Shown piece by piece: positions 21,855 to 32,889 of a stretch of 64,000 nucleotides of DNA (the first letter of the stretch is position 1; each line of letters begins with the position of its first letter). The DNA lies in the NCBI GenBank assembly GCA_963971405.1, contig OZ020491.1, positions 13,572,855 through 13,636,854 on the forward strand. Reading direction: 5' to 3'. The notes under the pieces are model-generated. The model was not told the DNA's origin and ran no database searches. It saw only the letters and a program-made list of their open reading frames with translations. The position numbers and the translations under genes were made by a program. This DNA comes from Psococerastis gibbosa. Its lineage: Eukaryota > Arthropoda > Insecta > Psocodea > Psocidae.

Positions 21855-23085
21855 GGAGGGGGGTTAATAGAAGCTTAACTTGAAGTTTGTGGGGTCGCCG
21901 CCCTTGAAAAAGGGGTGAACACATTTTTTTCGCGATATCTCGGAAACTATGCGTCTTACAAAAAATTTGTAGTCATAATTTGTAGCAAATTGTTTTGCCT
22001 ACAAATATGTAACTTTTCACCCTAAATTAAAAATTAAAGAAGTTATAAGCAAAAAAGTAAGAAAAGTTGTATAACAATTTTCTTTTTTGCTCTATAACTT
22101 TATTTTTATACATTTTACAAAAAAAATCACCTCAGACCAATCTTGTAGACGATCCTTTGAGGAATATGTTTCCCTATAACTTTTTTCATTTCATTCATTT
22201 AAAACGCTGTGACAGCGCTACAAAGTTGACCGGACTAGTCAATGCTCATGAGAATCCGGTCAAAACGAAATGTTTAACTTATTTTTGATTTTTTTTAAAA
22301 TTGTAAATATATTCTTAAATTTTTTTTTTGTTAAATTCGTACAACTTTATTCTTAACTCTTTTCCCCCGCTACCTATGAGGGAGAGTCTGTAGGCGCGTT
22401 TTTTTAACGTGGTATCCCCAGTAGGCCTACTCCACGGACATCTTGCTTATAACGTAATACTCGACATCATAATATTTTTAATCACTTATTAGCTAGCTAC
22501 TCCAATCCACTTTTCTTCGATGGTCCAGGCTGTGGCTCAGAATCTAGTCAACGACAAATATGAAAGTTTGAGGAATGATATGAATTCAAATTGGAGTCCT
22601 AGTTGGAAGTTCGTATTAAAATTCATTTTCTTCCATTAACTTCGATTTCCATTTCCATGATGTTGCTGCATGTTTCGCGCGAACAATGGAGGTATACTGT
22701 AGAGCATTTCAGGCCTGCTTTTTACAGCCACTCATGATGCTTCCACTGTTTCCTTTGCATCTGCAGAAAATTAATTTCATGAGATCGGGGGGTGCTGGAG
22801 GCAAAATGTATAAAAATAAAGTTATAGAGCAAAAAAGAAAATTGTTATACAACTTTTCTTACTTTTTTGCTTATAACTTCTTTAATTTTTAATTTAGGTT
22901 GAAAAGTTATATAAACATATTTGTAGGCTAAACAATTTGCTACAAATTATGCCTGTACAATTTTTTTCTAATACGCATAGTTTCCGAGATATCACGAAAA
23001 GAAATGTGTTCGCCCCTTTTTTTCAATATGGGGACAAGGGCGGCAACCCCACGAACTTGAGGTTAAGCTTGACCCCCCCTCACAT
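21855..23085. mobile_element. Long inverted-repeat (foldback) element, 1.23 kb
   Basis: Left arm 21855-22118 and right arm 22800-23085 are complementary over about 265 bp (ATATCTCGGAAACTATGCGT against ACGCATAGTTTCCGAGATAT, and ACAATTTTCTTTTTTGCTCT against its complement). They are separated by a non-repeated middle of about 680 bp with no gene-like ORF. Ends and target duplication are not certain. Confidence 0.85.
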
Positions 23086-23533
23086 GTCTCAAAAATAAAA
23101 TTGCTGCCTCTAATAATTGCAATACTCGGTCCTTAAATTGTAACATTTCAATGGCCTATAGGACATGCACTGAATCCAATTCTTAACCTGTGATTAAAAA
23201 TGTAAACAAGATAATTTTAGGATGGAAAGTGCGATTCAGAATGGTTTCGTTTAAATTTTAAACCCCCCAAGAATAAGTTAATTCTATACAGTATATGTAT
23301 GCATACATACAGGCATGCCTCTAATGTAATAAATAATATTATATTATTATTATTATATACAATAAATATGTAATGCCTGCAGGCCATAAATTTAAATTTT
23401 ACGGCTCGTATATTCGAATAAAAAAATGTACAATGCCGAACTAGATGCCACGATCTATGCCTATCCGGTGTTTTGTGTTACCATTACAATTGTCCGCCGT
23501 ATCCAGATTTGACTTGATTCTCTATAGTCTATA

Positions 23534-23796
23534 GGCGGGGTTTTCACCGACCTCTCATTGCAGAATGCAAAAACATTGACATGGTATAGCAGACATTCAA
23601 GATTTAGGCGGATATTCCACCGACCTCTCATTGCAGAACGCAAATGACATTGACGGAAATTTTTGTTTTACTCTATGCCATAGTTAAAATTGATCAATGA
23701 TCATAGAGTAAAATCACAAACAAACAAACTAAAATTAAAAAAATGGCGTCATGGGATATGTTAAGTACAAACATTTTAATAGATTTCTATAAAATG
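23534..23796. mobile_element. Truncated palindromic MITE
   Basis: It starts GGCGGGGTTTTCACCGACC, contains the degraded core GACATGGTATAGCAGACAT, and a second arm GGCGGATATTCCACCGACC. It then breaks off at about 23796 inside the sequence that normally precedes the right arm. Confidence 0.75.
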
Positions 23797-23867
23797 TTGT
23801 AGCATGGATGCGTTTATGTTCGAAACAAATAAACTTCTAATAAGCAGCCCCCTTGCGAGGGTAGTCC

Positions 23868-24036
23868 CAGAGTTATATTAGAGATGAGACATTCGAGCGA
23901 GCCAAAAATATTTTATGAATCCTGGGCTCACCTGACGCCATGTCTCCTATAATCATTGAAAAAACGTATCCCCAGAATGTAAACAATATTTTGGGCGGGC
24001 TGGAATGTCCCATCTCTCCCATATAGTACTCTAAGT
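23868..24036. mobile_element. Small MITE with GAGATGAGACATTC ends
   Basis: The left arm AGAGATGAGACATTC...AAAATATTTT and right arm AATATTTTGGGCGGGCTGG...GAATGTCCCATCTCTCC are inverted repeats of about 45 bp. A partial relative lies at 9200-9250. Confidence 0.7.
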
Positions 24037-24254
24037 AGCCCTACGATAGTATGTCAAGTGTTGTCTACATGTTTTCATGGTCACATTAGAAAAATCGTAA
24101 ATACAGTTGGATTACTTAACAGTTGTCACCAGCTTGTTTTCTTGAACGAGTTTGTGCCTAATGGAATGCATTAAACAATATACAGTATAATGCGCAGGCG
24201 CGGATACACGGGGCGGGGGCGGAGAAATATCAACGCTCACTAGATGAAATTAGT

Positions 24255-24350
24255 CCGTAGAGCGTCGTACAAAACTGAGATTACTGGAGGAGTGTTGTTG
24301 AGCAGGCCCAAGCTCGTCAAGGGCTGTAGAGCCAGTAGAAGAAGAAATTA
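24255..24350 (+). pseudogene. LINE 3'-end stump
   Basis: GAGCGTCGTACAAAACTGAG and GGGCTGTAGAGCCAG followed by AGAAGAAG match the 3' end of the truncated LINE at 52500-52790 (which is on the - strand). Only about 90 bp remain. Confidence 0.65.
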
Positions 24351-24469
24351 AAAACTACCAAGAGGAAGGTGGAAGGAAGAACCGACGATCTGTTGAGGAT
24401 CGCGACTTCACGAGCCAGCCGTCCATGTCGTTCACTTTCGCGGTTTTTCTCGCGCTTATTGCTTTCCAA

Positions 24470-25170
24470 TTTATACGTAGTATAAGGAAAGCTTTGTGAC
24501 GGTCGAAATTTTCGATTCCGAGATTTCAACGGATTTACAAGTTTTAAGGTACCAGGAACCAAAAAAAGTGGTTTTTCGAAATGTCTGTCTGTCTGTTCGT
24601 CGATTTCCGGGCAAACTACTCGGTCGATTTTGATGAAATTCGGCATGTAGGTTCACAAAAATCATACCTCGGGAACTTTTTTTTTATTTCGGGCTAACTC
24701 AATTTGGGGGGGTTTTATTCTCAAAAAACTAAAAAAAAACATCTAAAAAAATTATTTCCCAAAAACGGCTCCAACGATTTCTTTTAAATTCACATATATT
24801 GTAGTTGTTGTTAATGGTGATAAAATGCGGGGGGTCGCTTGACCCTTGATAGTTTGCTTCTGGGGGTAAAAAAATAAAAATGACTAAATTTTAATGAAAA
24901 ATGACTGAAAAATAATTTTTCTGCGACACCTTTCTATCGATGATTTCTACCTTCAGGTATGTTTTATGTGTTAAATTGAGTAACGAAACCGGATAGGTTA
25001 CTTTCCCAAAAAAGTATTTGGTTTTGTACAAAAAAATGGTTTTTTGAAAAAATGATAGAAAATTCACGCTCAATTGCATTGCGTGCCCTACCAGTATTGC
25101 TGTGTGGTAATGTGTTGGTCTGACCTATCTAGAATTTACCTCACCACCAGTGACGAGTGACGTCAGGTGG
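24470..25170. repeat. Dispersed repeat region with GTCTGTCTGTCTGT-type motif
   Basis: TGTCTGTCTGTCTGTTCGTC is followed by ACTCGGTCGATTTTGATGAA. The part at about 24930-25170 recurs inverted at 36597-36830 (GGTTTCGTTACTCAATTTAA and GTGTTGGTCTGACCTATCTA). A related inverted fragment is at 63430-63560. Class not recognised. Confidence 0.65.
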
Positions 25171-26630
25171 TCCTATGGAGCAGCGAGGCTACCGAAATTA
25201 ATTATTCTCTACCGTTTTATAAACATTTTTTTTTTTTTCTAAAAATGAAAATATCCAAATTTGCCGCGATTGCCGATGTAGCCTCCTTCTTGCACTATAC
25301 TGCCTACATACTAATATATGAAAATTCTCAATAAATGGACTTACAGCTAGGCTACAGCCCAGTGTTCCGTGACCTTTTCTTAAAGGCGACAGGCCTAACA
25401 ACGACTGATTTCTGCCAATAAATCAAAAACTCCCCGCGCGGCTTCGCTACATTTAGTAAGGTTGTTAATGGCCCTTTGTTCTGAGAATAATGCACCATAG
25501 CGTAAGAAATGTTTCTTCGCCATTGAGTTTTTTAGAAGAATCATCAAAATCCACCCACCGCATTGAAAAATTCATAGCTGATGACATTGCCAGATTTCTT
25601 TCACTATTCCTCATTGAAAACCAATGAGACTGTGTTTAACTTGAGATCTGTTACTGTTACAGATCTGTTCACTATTGCTTTGACGTCCTTGCTTAGCCGA
25701 TCTTAATGCTTTCTTTATCACAAGGTTTACATTATTGAATGAATTCCTATCTAGCTAGATAAATAGCTTAACAACCGGTTTTTTATAGTTGCTTCATTCA
25801 GCTATGAGTATTTATGCAATGAAGGACACCATACCGTTCGTTAGTAGACGGTGCTATTATTTTGTTTCTATGAGAACCTTTCACTCTCCGTACCGCTTGC
25901 TGCAATACTGTCAGTACGTTGTAACTAAGTTGGTCCCGGCTTGACCGAAATAATGGGCCTATTTACAGGGTCAAAGATTCAATTAAAAACATACATAGGC
26001 TAGTCGGCTAGTCAATCAAGGTCTTGACCGAACATACATGACAGCTATTACACCACCAGGCGGAGTCTTCGGCACAGGCTGTGGAAAAACAGTGCTTCTT
26101 GTCGGAATCTCTGGCATACTGCAACTCGTCGAAGTATCAAAGACCGTGTACATGATGGACACTGCCAAAAAACAATCAGAATCAGGGTTGCCGAGTTTAA
26201 AAAAAATCTGGGAGTGGAGCAAGAATTCGGTACTCTGGAAAGTATTAAGAAAATGCATTGGTAAATGGTTACTTAAAATTACTATAATGCAGAAAACCGC
26301 CGTACACTCGCTCTTTCTATAAAATTATTGACTAAAGCCTTTATATCAAGTTTTTGTGCCTCTTCACTGTGAATGCTCATGATTGCCATGGCATTAAGTC
26401 TCTCTGCGTCTCTGCCAAATTATGTGATTTATTTTTATCTTAATGTTTGAAATATTAAGGGAGACAAATAAATAAACTGCACTAAGAGGTGTGAGAAACT
26501 AGTCTGCGGGGGCAAGATGGACCGTGTCCCCAAGTCGGCGCCCCTGATCTGAATATGCAGAACACTTGCAGGTCTAATGGGTGTTGGTAAGTTTGTGAGG
26601 TGGTTGTTGCCGAACTGTGAGAATCCATAA
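25171..26630. other. No gene called; one open stretch of uncertain meaning
   Basis: A + frame of 94 codons at 26038-26322 and an overlapping - frame of 80 codons are both open. The + peptide (with GTGCGKTVLLVGISG) matches nothing I can name. No convincing splice sites bound either frame. Confidence 0.3.
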
Positions 26631-26695
26631 AAAACTGGACTTGGCGGGATACGAACCCTCGATCTATGCCTTGCCGGCGCATTACCACTTGAGAA
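26630..26695 (-). mobile_element. tRNA-like SINE head (family 2), - orientation
   Basis: On the - strand, TCTCAAGTGGTAATGCGCC resembles an A box and GAGGGTTCGTATCCCGCC a B box. The same head, with CATAGATCG before the B box, occurs at 36915-36992 on the + strand. The 3' end of the SINE is not defined. Confidence 0.6.
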
Positions 26696-26769
26696 ATAAA
26701 TAAAATTGTCTTTAAATTTTCCATATGGGCGAATTTTGGGCCTTAAGGCTCACTCTTACAAGTAACCCA

Positions 26770-26830
26770 TTGTGGTGTAAGTGGTGTCAAGGCATCGTTG
26801 GTTCGAATCCCTTCAAGTCCAGATTTTTCT
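26770..26830 (+). repeat. tRNA-like fragment
   Basis: GTGTAAGTGGTGTCAAGGC and GTTGGTTCGAATCCCTTCAA give an A-box/B-box pair as in a SINE head. It is followed by AT-rich DNA and a C26 tract at about 26889. It is too degraded to fold as a tRNA gene. Confidence 0.45.
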
Positions 26831-27987
26831 TGATTTTCTAATTTCTTCAACTTAAGTTATTTTAATCTAATCATTTTAGTCAATGGATTTCCCCCCCCCC
26901 CCCCCCCCCGTATACATTTTATCCTTCTTTTTTTTCACTATTCCTCTCTTTTTTCTTCATATAATTTTAATTCATCTATATTACAATGTTTTAGTTTTTA
27001 AGGTTAGCTTTAAAACAAGACTTTATAGTCTTATTGTTCGCCTTTTGTTTTATTTGCAATAAAGTCGTTTTTCATTTTATTTCATTTCTAATCAGACGGG
27101 TAAATAGTCGGGATTTTTTTTATAAACCTTATATTCTTTGCGAATTTGTCATATAACCATTTTCTTAGCTTCGCAGCTGTGAATCGAGGAATTAATTAAT
27201 TTAAAATGCCCAAGCCTCGTTTGCTTACAAAACATTTTGAAATCTCTGTTGTATTTATGTATATTTATTTACATTTTACAAGAATGCAGTTTTTATTAGG
27301 TAAGCCAGAAAAAATCCTTTGTATACCCCATTGCAAACCCCCCCCCCCCCCCTCCCTCCGTACTTTTATTGTGCGAAGTGTTCGCACTGTTTCACTGTCC
27401 ATCTGCTTCACGAATGTTTAAATGATGAGCCGCCCTTGACTTCTTTGACTTAAGTATGCGTATGTCCTAATGGCCCATACCTTCAACGGATCTTGAATAG
27501 TGAATAGATAACATTGCCCAATACCTCCAATTCATTCTCCTCGTGTTCTTTTCGGACCTTAAAGAGCCTAGTATGTGCCTGTGTGCTAAACCTGAATCCT
27601 TATCGAAGGCCGTGGCTACGGCAGTGCTTTATCTAAGTCGGACTTATAAGGGAAAACAGGATAACGTCCCCAAACAAAAAATTAATTTAAATTACTAAGA
27701 GATTAATATAATCACACGGTCGGATTTCCGTGATGAAGCAGTAAAATCCAGTTGCTGTTCAGCTTGCGAGATACAATTCAATTCAATTTATTTATTTGTC
27801 TCAAAAATATTTGTACAAGTTAAATTGGCTTTTACCACAGGCAGCATGGCCGTGCGTGGTTTTTCATAGAAACGATATGACGATACAATACTATACATGA
27901 TGTCATTCTATATGATATACAATATAACAATTTTTGTTTTCGTCAATATTTATTAGTCTTAGAATCTTAGAAGTCTACGCAGTTCCA

Positions 27988-28012
27988 CTGAAGATGTCGA
28001 CCGCAGACAAAG
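27988..28012 (+). ncRNA. Hammerhead-like relic of a Penelope-like element, family A
   Basis: CTGAAGATGTCGACCGCAGA followed by CAAAG resembles a minimal hammerhead: CUGAAGA, a TGTC/GACA stem, then a damaged GAAA. A related copy is at 29865-29900 (GTTGACGAAACGTTTGG). Flanks share AGTCTTAGAATCTTAGAA-type text. Penelope-like retroelements are known to carry such motifs; activity is not implied here. Confidence 0.4.
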
Positions 28013-28229
28013 CTGTAGGTGGAATCCTTATTTGAAATAGTGGACTAGACTTGTATGTGTTTATATTGAGATAGGTTTAGTATAATAAGATAATATAAGT
28101 TTAGCTTAATAGTGCAATAAAATGTTTAATTTAATTTTTTATTTTAGTTTTAGGGCAGGGAAAATTGTTTAGGTCTAATCTTCACCACTAGACCTTACAA
28201 TTATTGTGTATTAACTGTTTTTTACTTCA

Positions 28230-28446
28230 ATAAATAAATAAGGACTTTTTATTGTTTCTATTACTAACCCAACCTAGCGGAGTTAGGGCTATAAAGCCCT
28301 CTCTTACACTCAACTAGGAAAGCCCGGGACCGCCTGCTTTACATGCCCTCCGAAGCATGGCCAGAAAATGTAGCCAGTGTGGGACTCGAACCAACAACCT
28401 TTCGGGTGAAAGTCAGAGCCCGTACCACTACGCTACATGTCCTGAC
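28230..28446 (-). mobile_element. tRNA-derived SINE (family 1), full copy
   Basis: A nearly complete copy on the - strand. The head GTCAGGACATGTAGCGTAG and B box GGTTCGAGTCCC are at the right and the tail TCCTTATTTATTTATT at the left. It is the best preserved copy, with both Pol III boxes intact. Confidence 0.88.
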
Positions 28447-28629
28447 AATAATCAATACACGTTTCATTCATTCATTCAGGTTTTGGAAGTACACTTTCAG
28501 AACGTTCTGTTCTGTTTGCCAACGCCTGCTTTCAGCACTACTGCTTGAAGCAACCCTATCAGCCTGCTGGGGGGAGTGAGTCTGTTTATTAACTTGAGGC
28601 ATCCTAAGGGCAAACTCCTTCACCTCGGG

Positions 28630-28870
28630 GAGAAGGAGAGGTGACTGACAGGGTGGATTATAGTGGTTTCCGAACCACTAGGGGAACATAGTAAAGTCAT
28701 ACGATTAATTCGGAGGTGACTAGGACTCGACACGCACAGACTGACTGGTGTTCCCCTGCCAACGGTGTGCACACAACCAAGTTTGCCGCAGTTTGGAACA
28801 GGCTCTGTTCTCTAGGACTCAACTTGGTATGGCCGTTGGGTTTCACAGTTTCACGGCTGTCACGGCCTAT
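28630..28870. repeat. Dispersed repeat, copy 2 of 2
   Basis: This matches 7040-7330 over blocks GTGGTTTCCGAACCACTA, TCGGAGGTGACTAGGAC and CAACTTGGTATGGCCG. See copy 1. Confidence 0.5.
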
Positions 28871-28879
28871 CATCTCGGA

Positions 28880-29700
28880 TTCCACTGCTTCGTTACTTAT
28901 AGTTTTTTTTAGATTATGATAGCTTTTTAAAATAAGCAAAGTCGGGAATAAACCAGCCTGACTTTTAATGGAACGCAAGTCCTAATGTATTTATGGGCTA
29001 AATAATTGATAGGGCTACCTACTTATTTTGTTGTAGTTTCAATACTGCGAACCCTTTTACTGCCTTATATCAGTAGTAGACGAGAATAAGCGACGTATGC
29101 AACATTTACAATTAACTTGATGTAACACACTTAAATAGAGGTAACCCGATAACGCCGACATTGTGAAGACCCTTAATGCTGTATAACGTAAGCCTTGGGT
29201 CTATCACCAGCAGCACCAATCACAATACAGTAATTATCGAACGTTGCCATAGACACTGATGTTATTTGTTAAACTAAGCTTAGCCCGTAGCCGTCGCAGG
29301 TAGGCAACCTACCTACCTTTAGCATCTCTGCGAAGCTGTGCCAGTCATATGGCAGGTCCGTGTCGACTAATGACTTCACTTAAATTTGCTCTAGAAATAT
29401 TAACCTTTGCGTGATGACACAGTAACACCGTTGAATATTGGGTTCTGCTTATTAATTGGTATTTCACTCTGCCTAATTGTAAATTTGGAATGCAATTTCC
29501 TCATTCCTTCCTTTCTTTTTTCAACTCTTGAATTGTGTTCATTTTCTTTCTATTTCTTTTTAATTTTTTATCTTGTTTATCTTTTTAATTCGACGAGTTT
29601 GGCACAGATACGAAGACATGGTTCACTGTTCAAAAACAACTCTACAGCAGGCGTACCATACCGTTTAAACTTCTTGTGTGTTTACAAAATGTAAACAAAC
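28880..29700. other. Unannotated stretch
   Basis: No coding or repeat structure was recognised. The + frame at 29407-29694 is hydrophobic and low in complexity and has no splice context or match. Confidence 0.35.
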
Positions 29701-29714
29701 CAATTTTAGGTTTT

Positions 29715-29900
29715 GTCAACATCTGCGGTCAACATCTTCAATGACACCACATGTACTTTTAAGATTGGATATCGGAGGGCTCATAGTGTAAGTACTTGTG
29801 CAAATCCCGTAACCCAGACAATTGCTACTGAACTGCTGAGACTTAATCTTAGAATTCTACTTATGTAGATGTTGACCGCAGATGTTGACGAAACGTTTGG
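29715..29900. repeat. Short inverted repeat with hammerhead-like arm
   Basis: GTCAACATCTGCGGTCAACA near 29718 is the complement of TGTTGACCGCAGATGTTGAC near 29870. About 125 bp lie between. The right arm runs into GAAACGTTTGG, the hammerhead-like tail of Penelope-like elements. Confidence 0.6.
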
Positions 29901-30450
29901 AAGTACTCTTCCAGGTCCGTAATCTACTGTTTCATCAACAACTGCGCATATCATGAAAGTAAAATTTTAGACAAATATTTAATCAGCTACAACCTTAAAA
30001 CCTGTTTTAGTGTGACAGGCCCGGCACTGAGAGTTGACAAGTATGGGGTGACTGGAGTTGACCTCCTAGCCGACCTTTCCTGTGTTGCCACCTGTTGACC
30101 ATAGCCTTTCTCTTGCAGACAGCCCGACTCCTCATCTCTTTCCAGGAAGTCTGGAAAGCCAGGGTCTTCTTCGCACCTTTCAGAACCCATATTGTACACA
30201 GTTAAACGGTGTGATTAGCTGGAGAAGACGTCCTTGTGTAATGATTAAGGTATACCTTTTGAGAAGATTTCGATATTTGATCTCTTGCTGAATTATAGAA
30301 ACCGGTATAGTACCTTGGGTGGGTCACTATCGTGTGTGTCTTTTTACAAAAAGGTGTTGCAGATAATACTAAAAGTATCATGGAGTGATTACATAACAAA
30401 CGAAGAAATGCTCCGATGGATAAATAATGGAAAGACTCTAATGATTATAT

Positions 30451-30765
30451 GATGAACCAAGGAAAGACTAATTACCAAATGATGAACGAAGGAAGGACTC
30501 TAATTGCCAAAGGATGAATGAAGGAAGGACTCTATTTACCAAAGGATTAACGAAGAAAGACTCTAATTACCAAATGATGAACGAAGGAAGGACTCTAATT
30601 ACCAAAGGATGAATGAAGGAAGGACTTTATTAACCAAATGATGAACGAAGAAAGACTCAAATTACCAAAGTAGGAACGAAGGAAGGACTCTATTTGCCAA
30701 AGGATGAACGAAGGAAGGCTTCTATTAACAAAAGGATGAACGAAGAAGGACTCTAATTACCACAA
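30451..30765. repeat. Minisatellite, unit about 32 bp, ten copies
   Basis: The unit GATGAACGAAGGAAGGACTC plus TAATTACCAAAG is repeated at 30-33 bp steps with substitutions. There are no unique spacers, so it is not a CRISPR-like array. Confidence 0.9.
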
Positions 30766-30980
30766 TAACCCCGAGAAAGGCCGAGTGGATGGGGTACCTG
30801 ATTGAACCCCACTGCTTTGTGCATATTTTATAAAAATCCCGTTTCCAGCTGTATGAATCTTCTACGGTAAAATCTAAACCCCCACTATTTTGGGCCCCCT
30901 CTTTGCAGGGTATAAAGGTATATATAACATGTGGGTTAGTTACTTACACTTGGACGTTGAATTCATAAGCTATAATTTTA

Positions 30981-31200
30981 TAAATAAATAAATATTGACT
31001 TTTTGTTGTTCTATTACTAAGCCAACCTAGCCCAGTTAGTGCTATAAAGCCCTCTCTTACACTCAACTAGAAAGGCCCGGGACCAGCTGCTTTACATGCC
31101 CTCCGAAGCATGGCCAGAAAATGCAGCAAGTATGAGACTCGAACCAACAACCTTTCGGTGAACGTTGGAGTCTGTACCTCGTACCCTACATTTCCTGACA
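30981..31200 (-). mobile_element. tRNA-derived SINE (family 1), degraded copy
   Basis: Same layout as 28230-28446. The Pol III boxes are weakened (CGTACCCTACATTTCCTGAC, head end). It is followed within 60 bp by the hAT-like repeat. Confidence 0.82.
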
Positions 31201-31256
31201 ATTTTACTTTGTCTACATTGTACTATTGACTGAAATCCCCCCCCCCCCCACTGGAC

Positions 31257-31556
31257 CACTGGTTGTCCACAGACATATATCAGGTGGTCCACGGGCCAAA
31301 GTAAGATATAAGAAAATGAAACAGCTGAGTTATTGGAAATTTAAAATAAAATACAGTAAGTCTTGGCACTGAACTACAAAATCCGCCCGATACCAGTTCT
31401 AAACATTTAGTCAAATATTAGCACGTAATTGTAGGCATAAGCTACTTGATCTTGGTCCTAGAATTTATTGATTTTCCTATCACAGCCATTGGTGGTCCAC
31501 GGAAAATCATAAAATAATATCTAGTGGTCCACGGACGAAAACGTTTGGGAACCCCT
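31257..31556. mobile_element. hAT-like MITE, second copy with damaged left end
   Basis: It matches 2000-2313 along its length (GGTCCACGGGCCAAAGTAAG, TGGCACTGAACTACAAAATC) and ends GTTTGGGAACCCCTG. The left end is lost near a C10 tract. A third, shorter relative (CAGGTTCCCAAATGGTGGGC) lies at 31651-31720. Confidence 0.8.
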
Positions 31557-32159
31557 GTTTTAGAGTAATTATATTGACCCACCGAAATCGATGCTAATTG
31601 TGCTCAAATTTGGCACGCATCATGATACAAGTAGTTGTTCTGATTAGGCCACAGGTTCCCAAATGGTGGGCCATGACCCTTGGTGGACCATGAACCTGTG
31701 TCAGAGGAGCCACGGGAATTTTTAAAAAATTAAATTAAATGTGCCACAGCCTATTAATAACTTTTGAAAGATTAAATTGGACACATAATTATAATTTGAA
31801 TAAAAAAATGATTAATATATTAATCATTAATTTTAAAATTGCTTGGCCTATAAAATTACCATTACGGCATTGAACATTCATATAAAAACGCGCATCTCCC
31901 CGGAACTCCTTTGACAGTACTCATGTTATTTTTGACTGTATACTGTTTGTATTTTTTTTTTTTTTGCTGTCATCGGAGCATTGCCTTTTCAAAATTTTTC
32001 TACATGGACAACCCCCTTCTTTGTGGCCGGTATTTCATGCTACCAACAACCAGGTAGAAACGTTAAATAACATATATTTTCAAATTTTTTTTGACCCCTC
32101 CCCTCCTCTTTGGATCCAATATTGGAACAATATTAGTGTATTCTTCTTCTCCTTCTTTC

Positions 32160-32430
32160 ATTGCCTCTTCTATCGAAGATTGGCGATCATCATGGCAATT
32201 TGGACCTTGGGTATTGCTGCTCTGAAAAGTGAAGTCGTACTCTTGCCAAACTACTGCCTCAGATGTTTACAAGCAGAACTTTCTTCTTCTGCCAGGAGCC
32301 CTCGGTCATTCTATCTTCACTTGGATTATTACATACACAGTCACAGTGCCGGGTTTGGCTATGGGGCCAGAAAGACCATGGCCCCCACGGAAAAGGGGCC
32401 CCCACACTAAGTCGCAAAATGCAAAATCGC
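32160..32430. repeat. Unclassified dispersed repeat
   Basis: CTTCTATCGAAGATTGGCGA and AGAACTTTCTTCTTCTGCCA match 15950-16110. Open + frames here are short and disagree between copies, so coding is not supported. Confidence 0.5.
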
Positions 32431-32749
32431 AATAGATTAAAAAAACTAAAGCAAATAAATAAACGTGTCTAAATATTTGTCGGGAAATTGGAGCTTGCCG
32501 TGGTATTAATGATTAATCGTCTTACTCGATTCTATTATATTTTGCACCCTGAGCCTCTATTATATAAATGACGATGGCATATTCGTGTAAGTGTATAAGA
32601 CTATTCTGCCCGAGAAAGGGCTCCCACAAGGCCAAAGCACGGCCTCGTCATGTGACCGAAGTATGTTGGTTTTTGTTTCTTAACCGTCAACAGAATCACT
32701 ATAAATATACAGACTGTAGAAATCCAGGGGCTTTACGTTTTTTTTTTAA

Positions 32750-32884
32750 GGCGCTTATTCCAAATACGTCAATAGTAAATGTGGTTTTGACGTGGTAGCA
32801 GACATTAAAGACGTACTAAAAATGTCTGCTACCACGTCAAAACCACATTTACTATTGACTATTGACGTATGCGGAATAAGCGCC
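32750..32884. mobile_element. Palindromic MITE, short form (135 bp)
   Basis: Nearly perfect palindrome: GGCGCTTATTCC at the left and GGAATAAGCGCC at the right, TAA flanks on both sides (32747-32749 and 32885-32887), and the core GACGTGGTAGCAGACAT followed by its complement. The centre AAAGACGTACTAAAAATG is the only unpaired part. Confidence 0.9.
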
Positions 32885-32889
32885 TAAGT

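Noticed and set aside
24317-24665. - strand frames of 109 and 64 codons
   Set aside because: They lie in a dispersed repeat with simple TGTCTG motifs, and their peptides have no domain.
26630-26830. True tRNA genes at 26.6, 26.8 or 36.9 kb
   Set aside because: B boxes are good, but the acceptor and anticodon arms do not pair well and the copies resemble each other beyond the tRNA part, as SINE heads do.
28357-28579. Recurrent peptide starting [14 protein letters not shown] at 10.4, 28.3 and 50.9 kb
   Set aside because: It is a translation of the tRNA-derived SINE, not a protein family.
29987-30199. - strand frame with an acidic N-terminal peptide (MGSERCEEDPGFPDFLERDE)
   Set aside because: The composition is gene-like, but there is no family match, no convincing donor and no neighbouring exon.
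30451-30765. Regular repeats that might suggest a CRISPR-like array
   Set aside because: The units are contiguous and diverged, with no unique spacers, in a eukaryotic genome.
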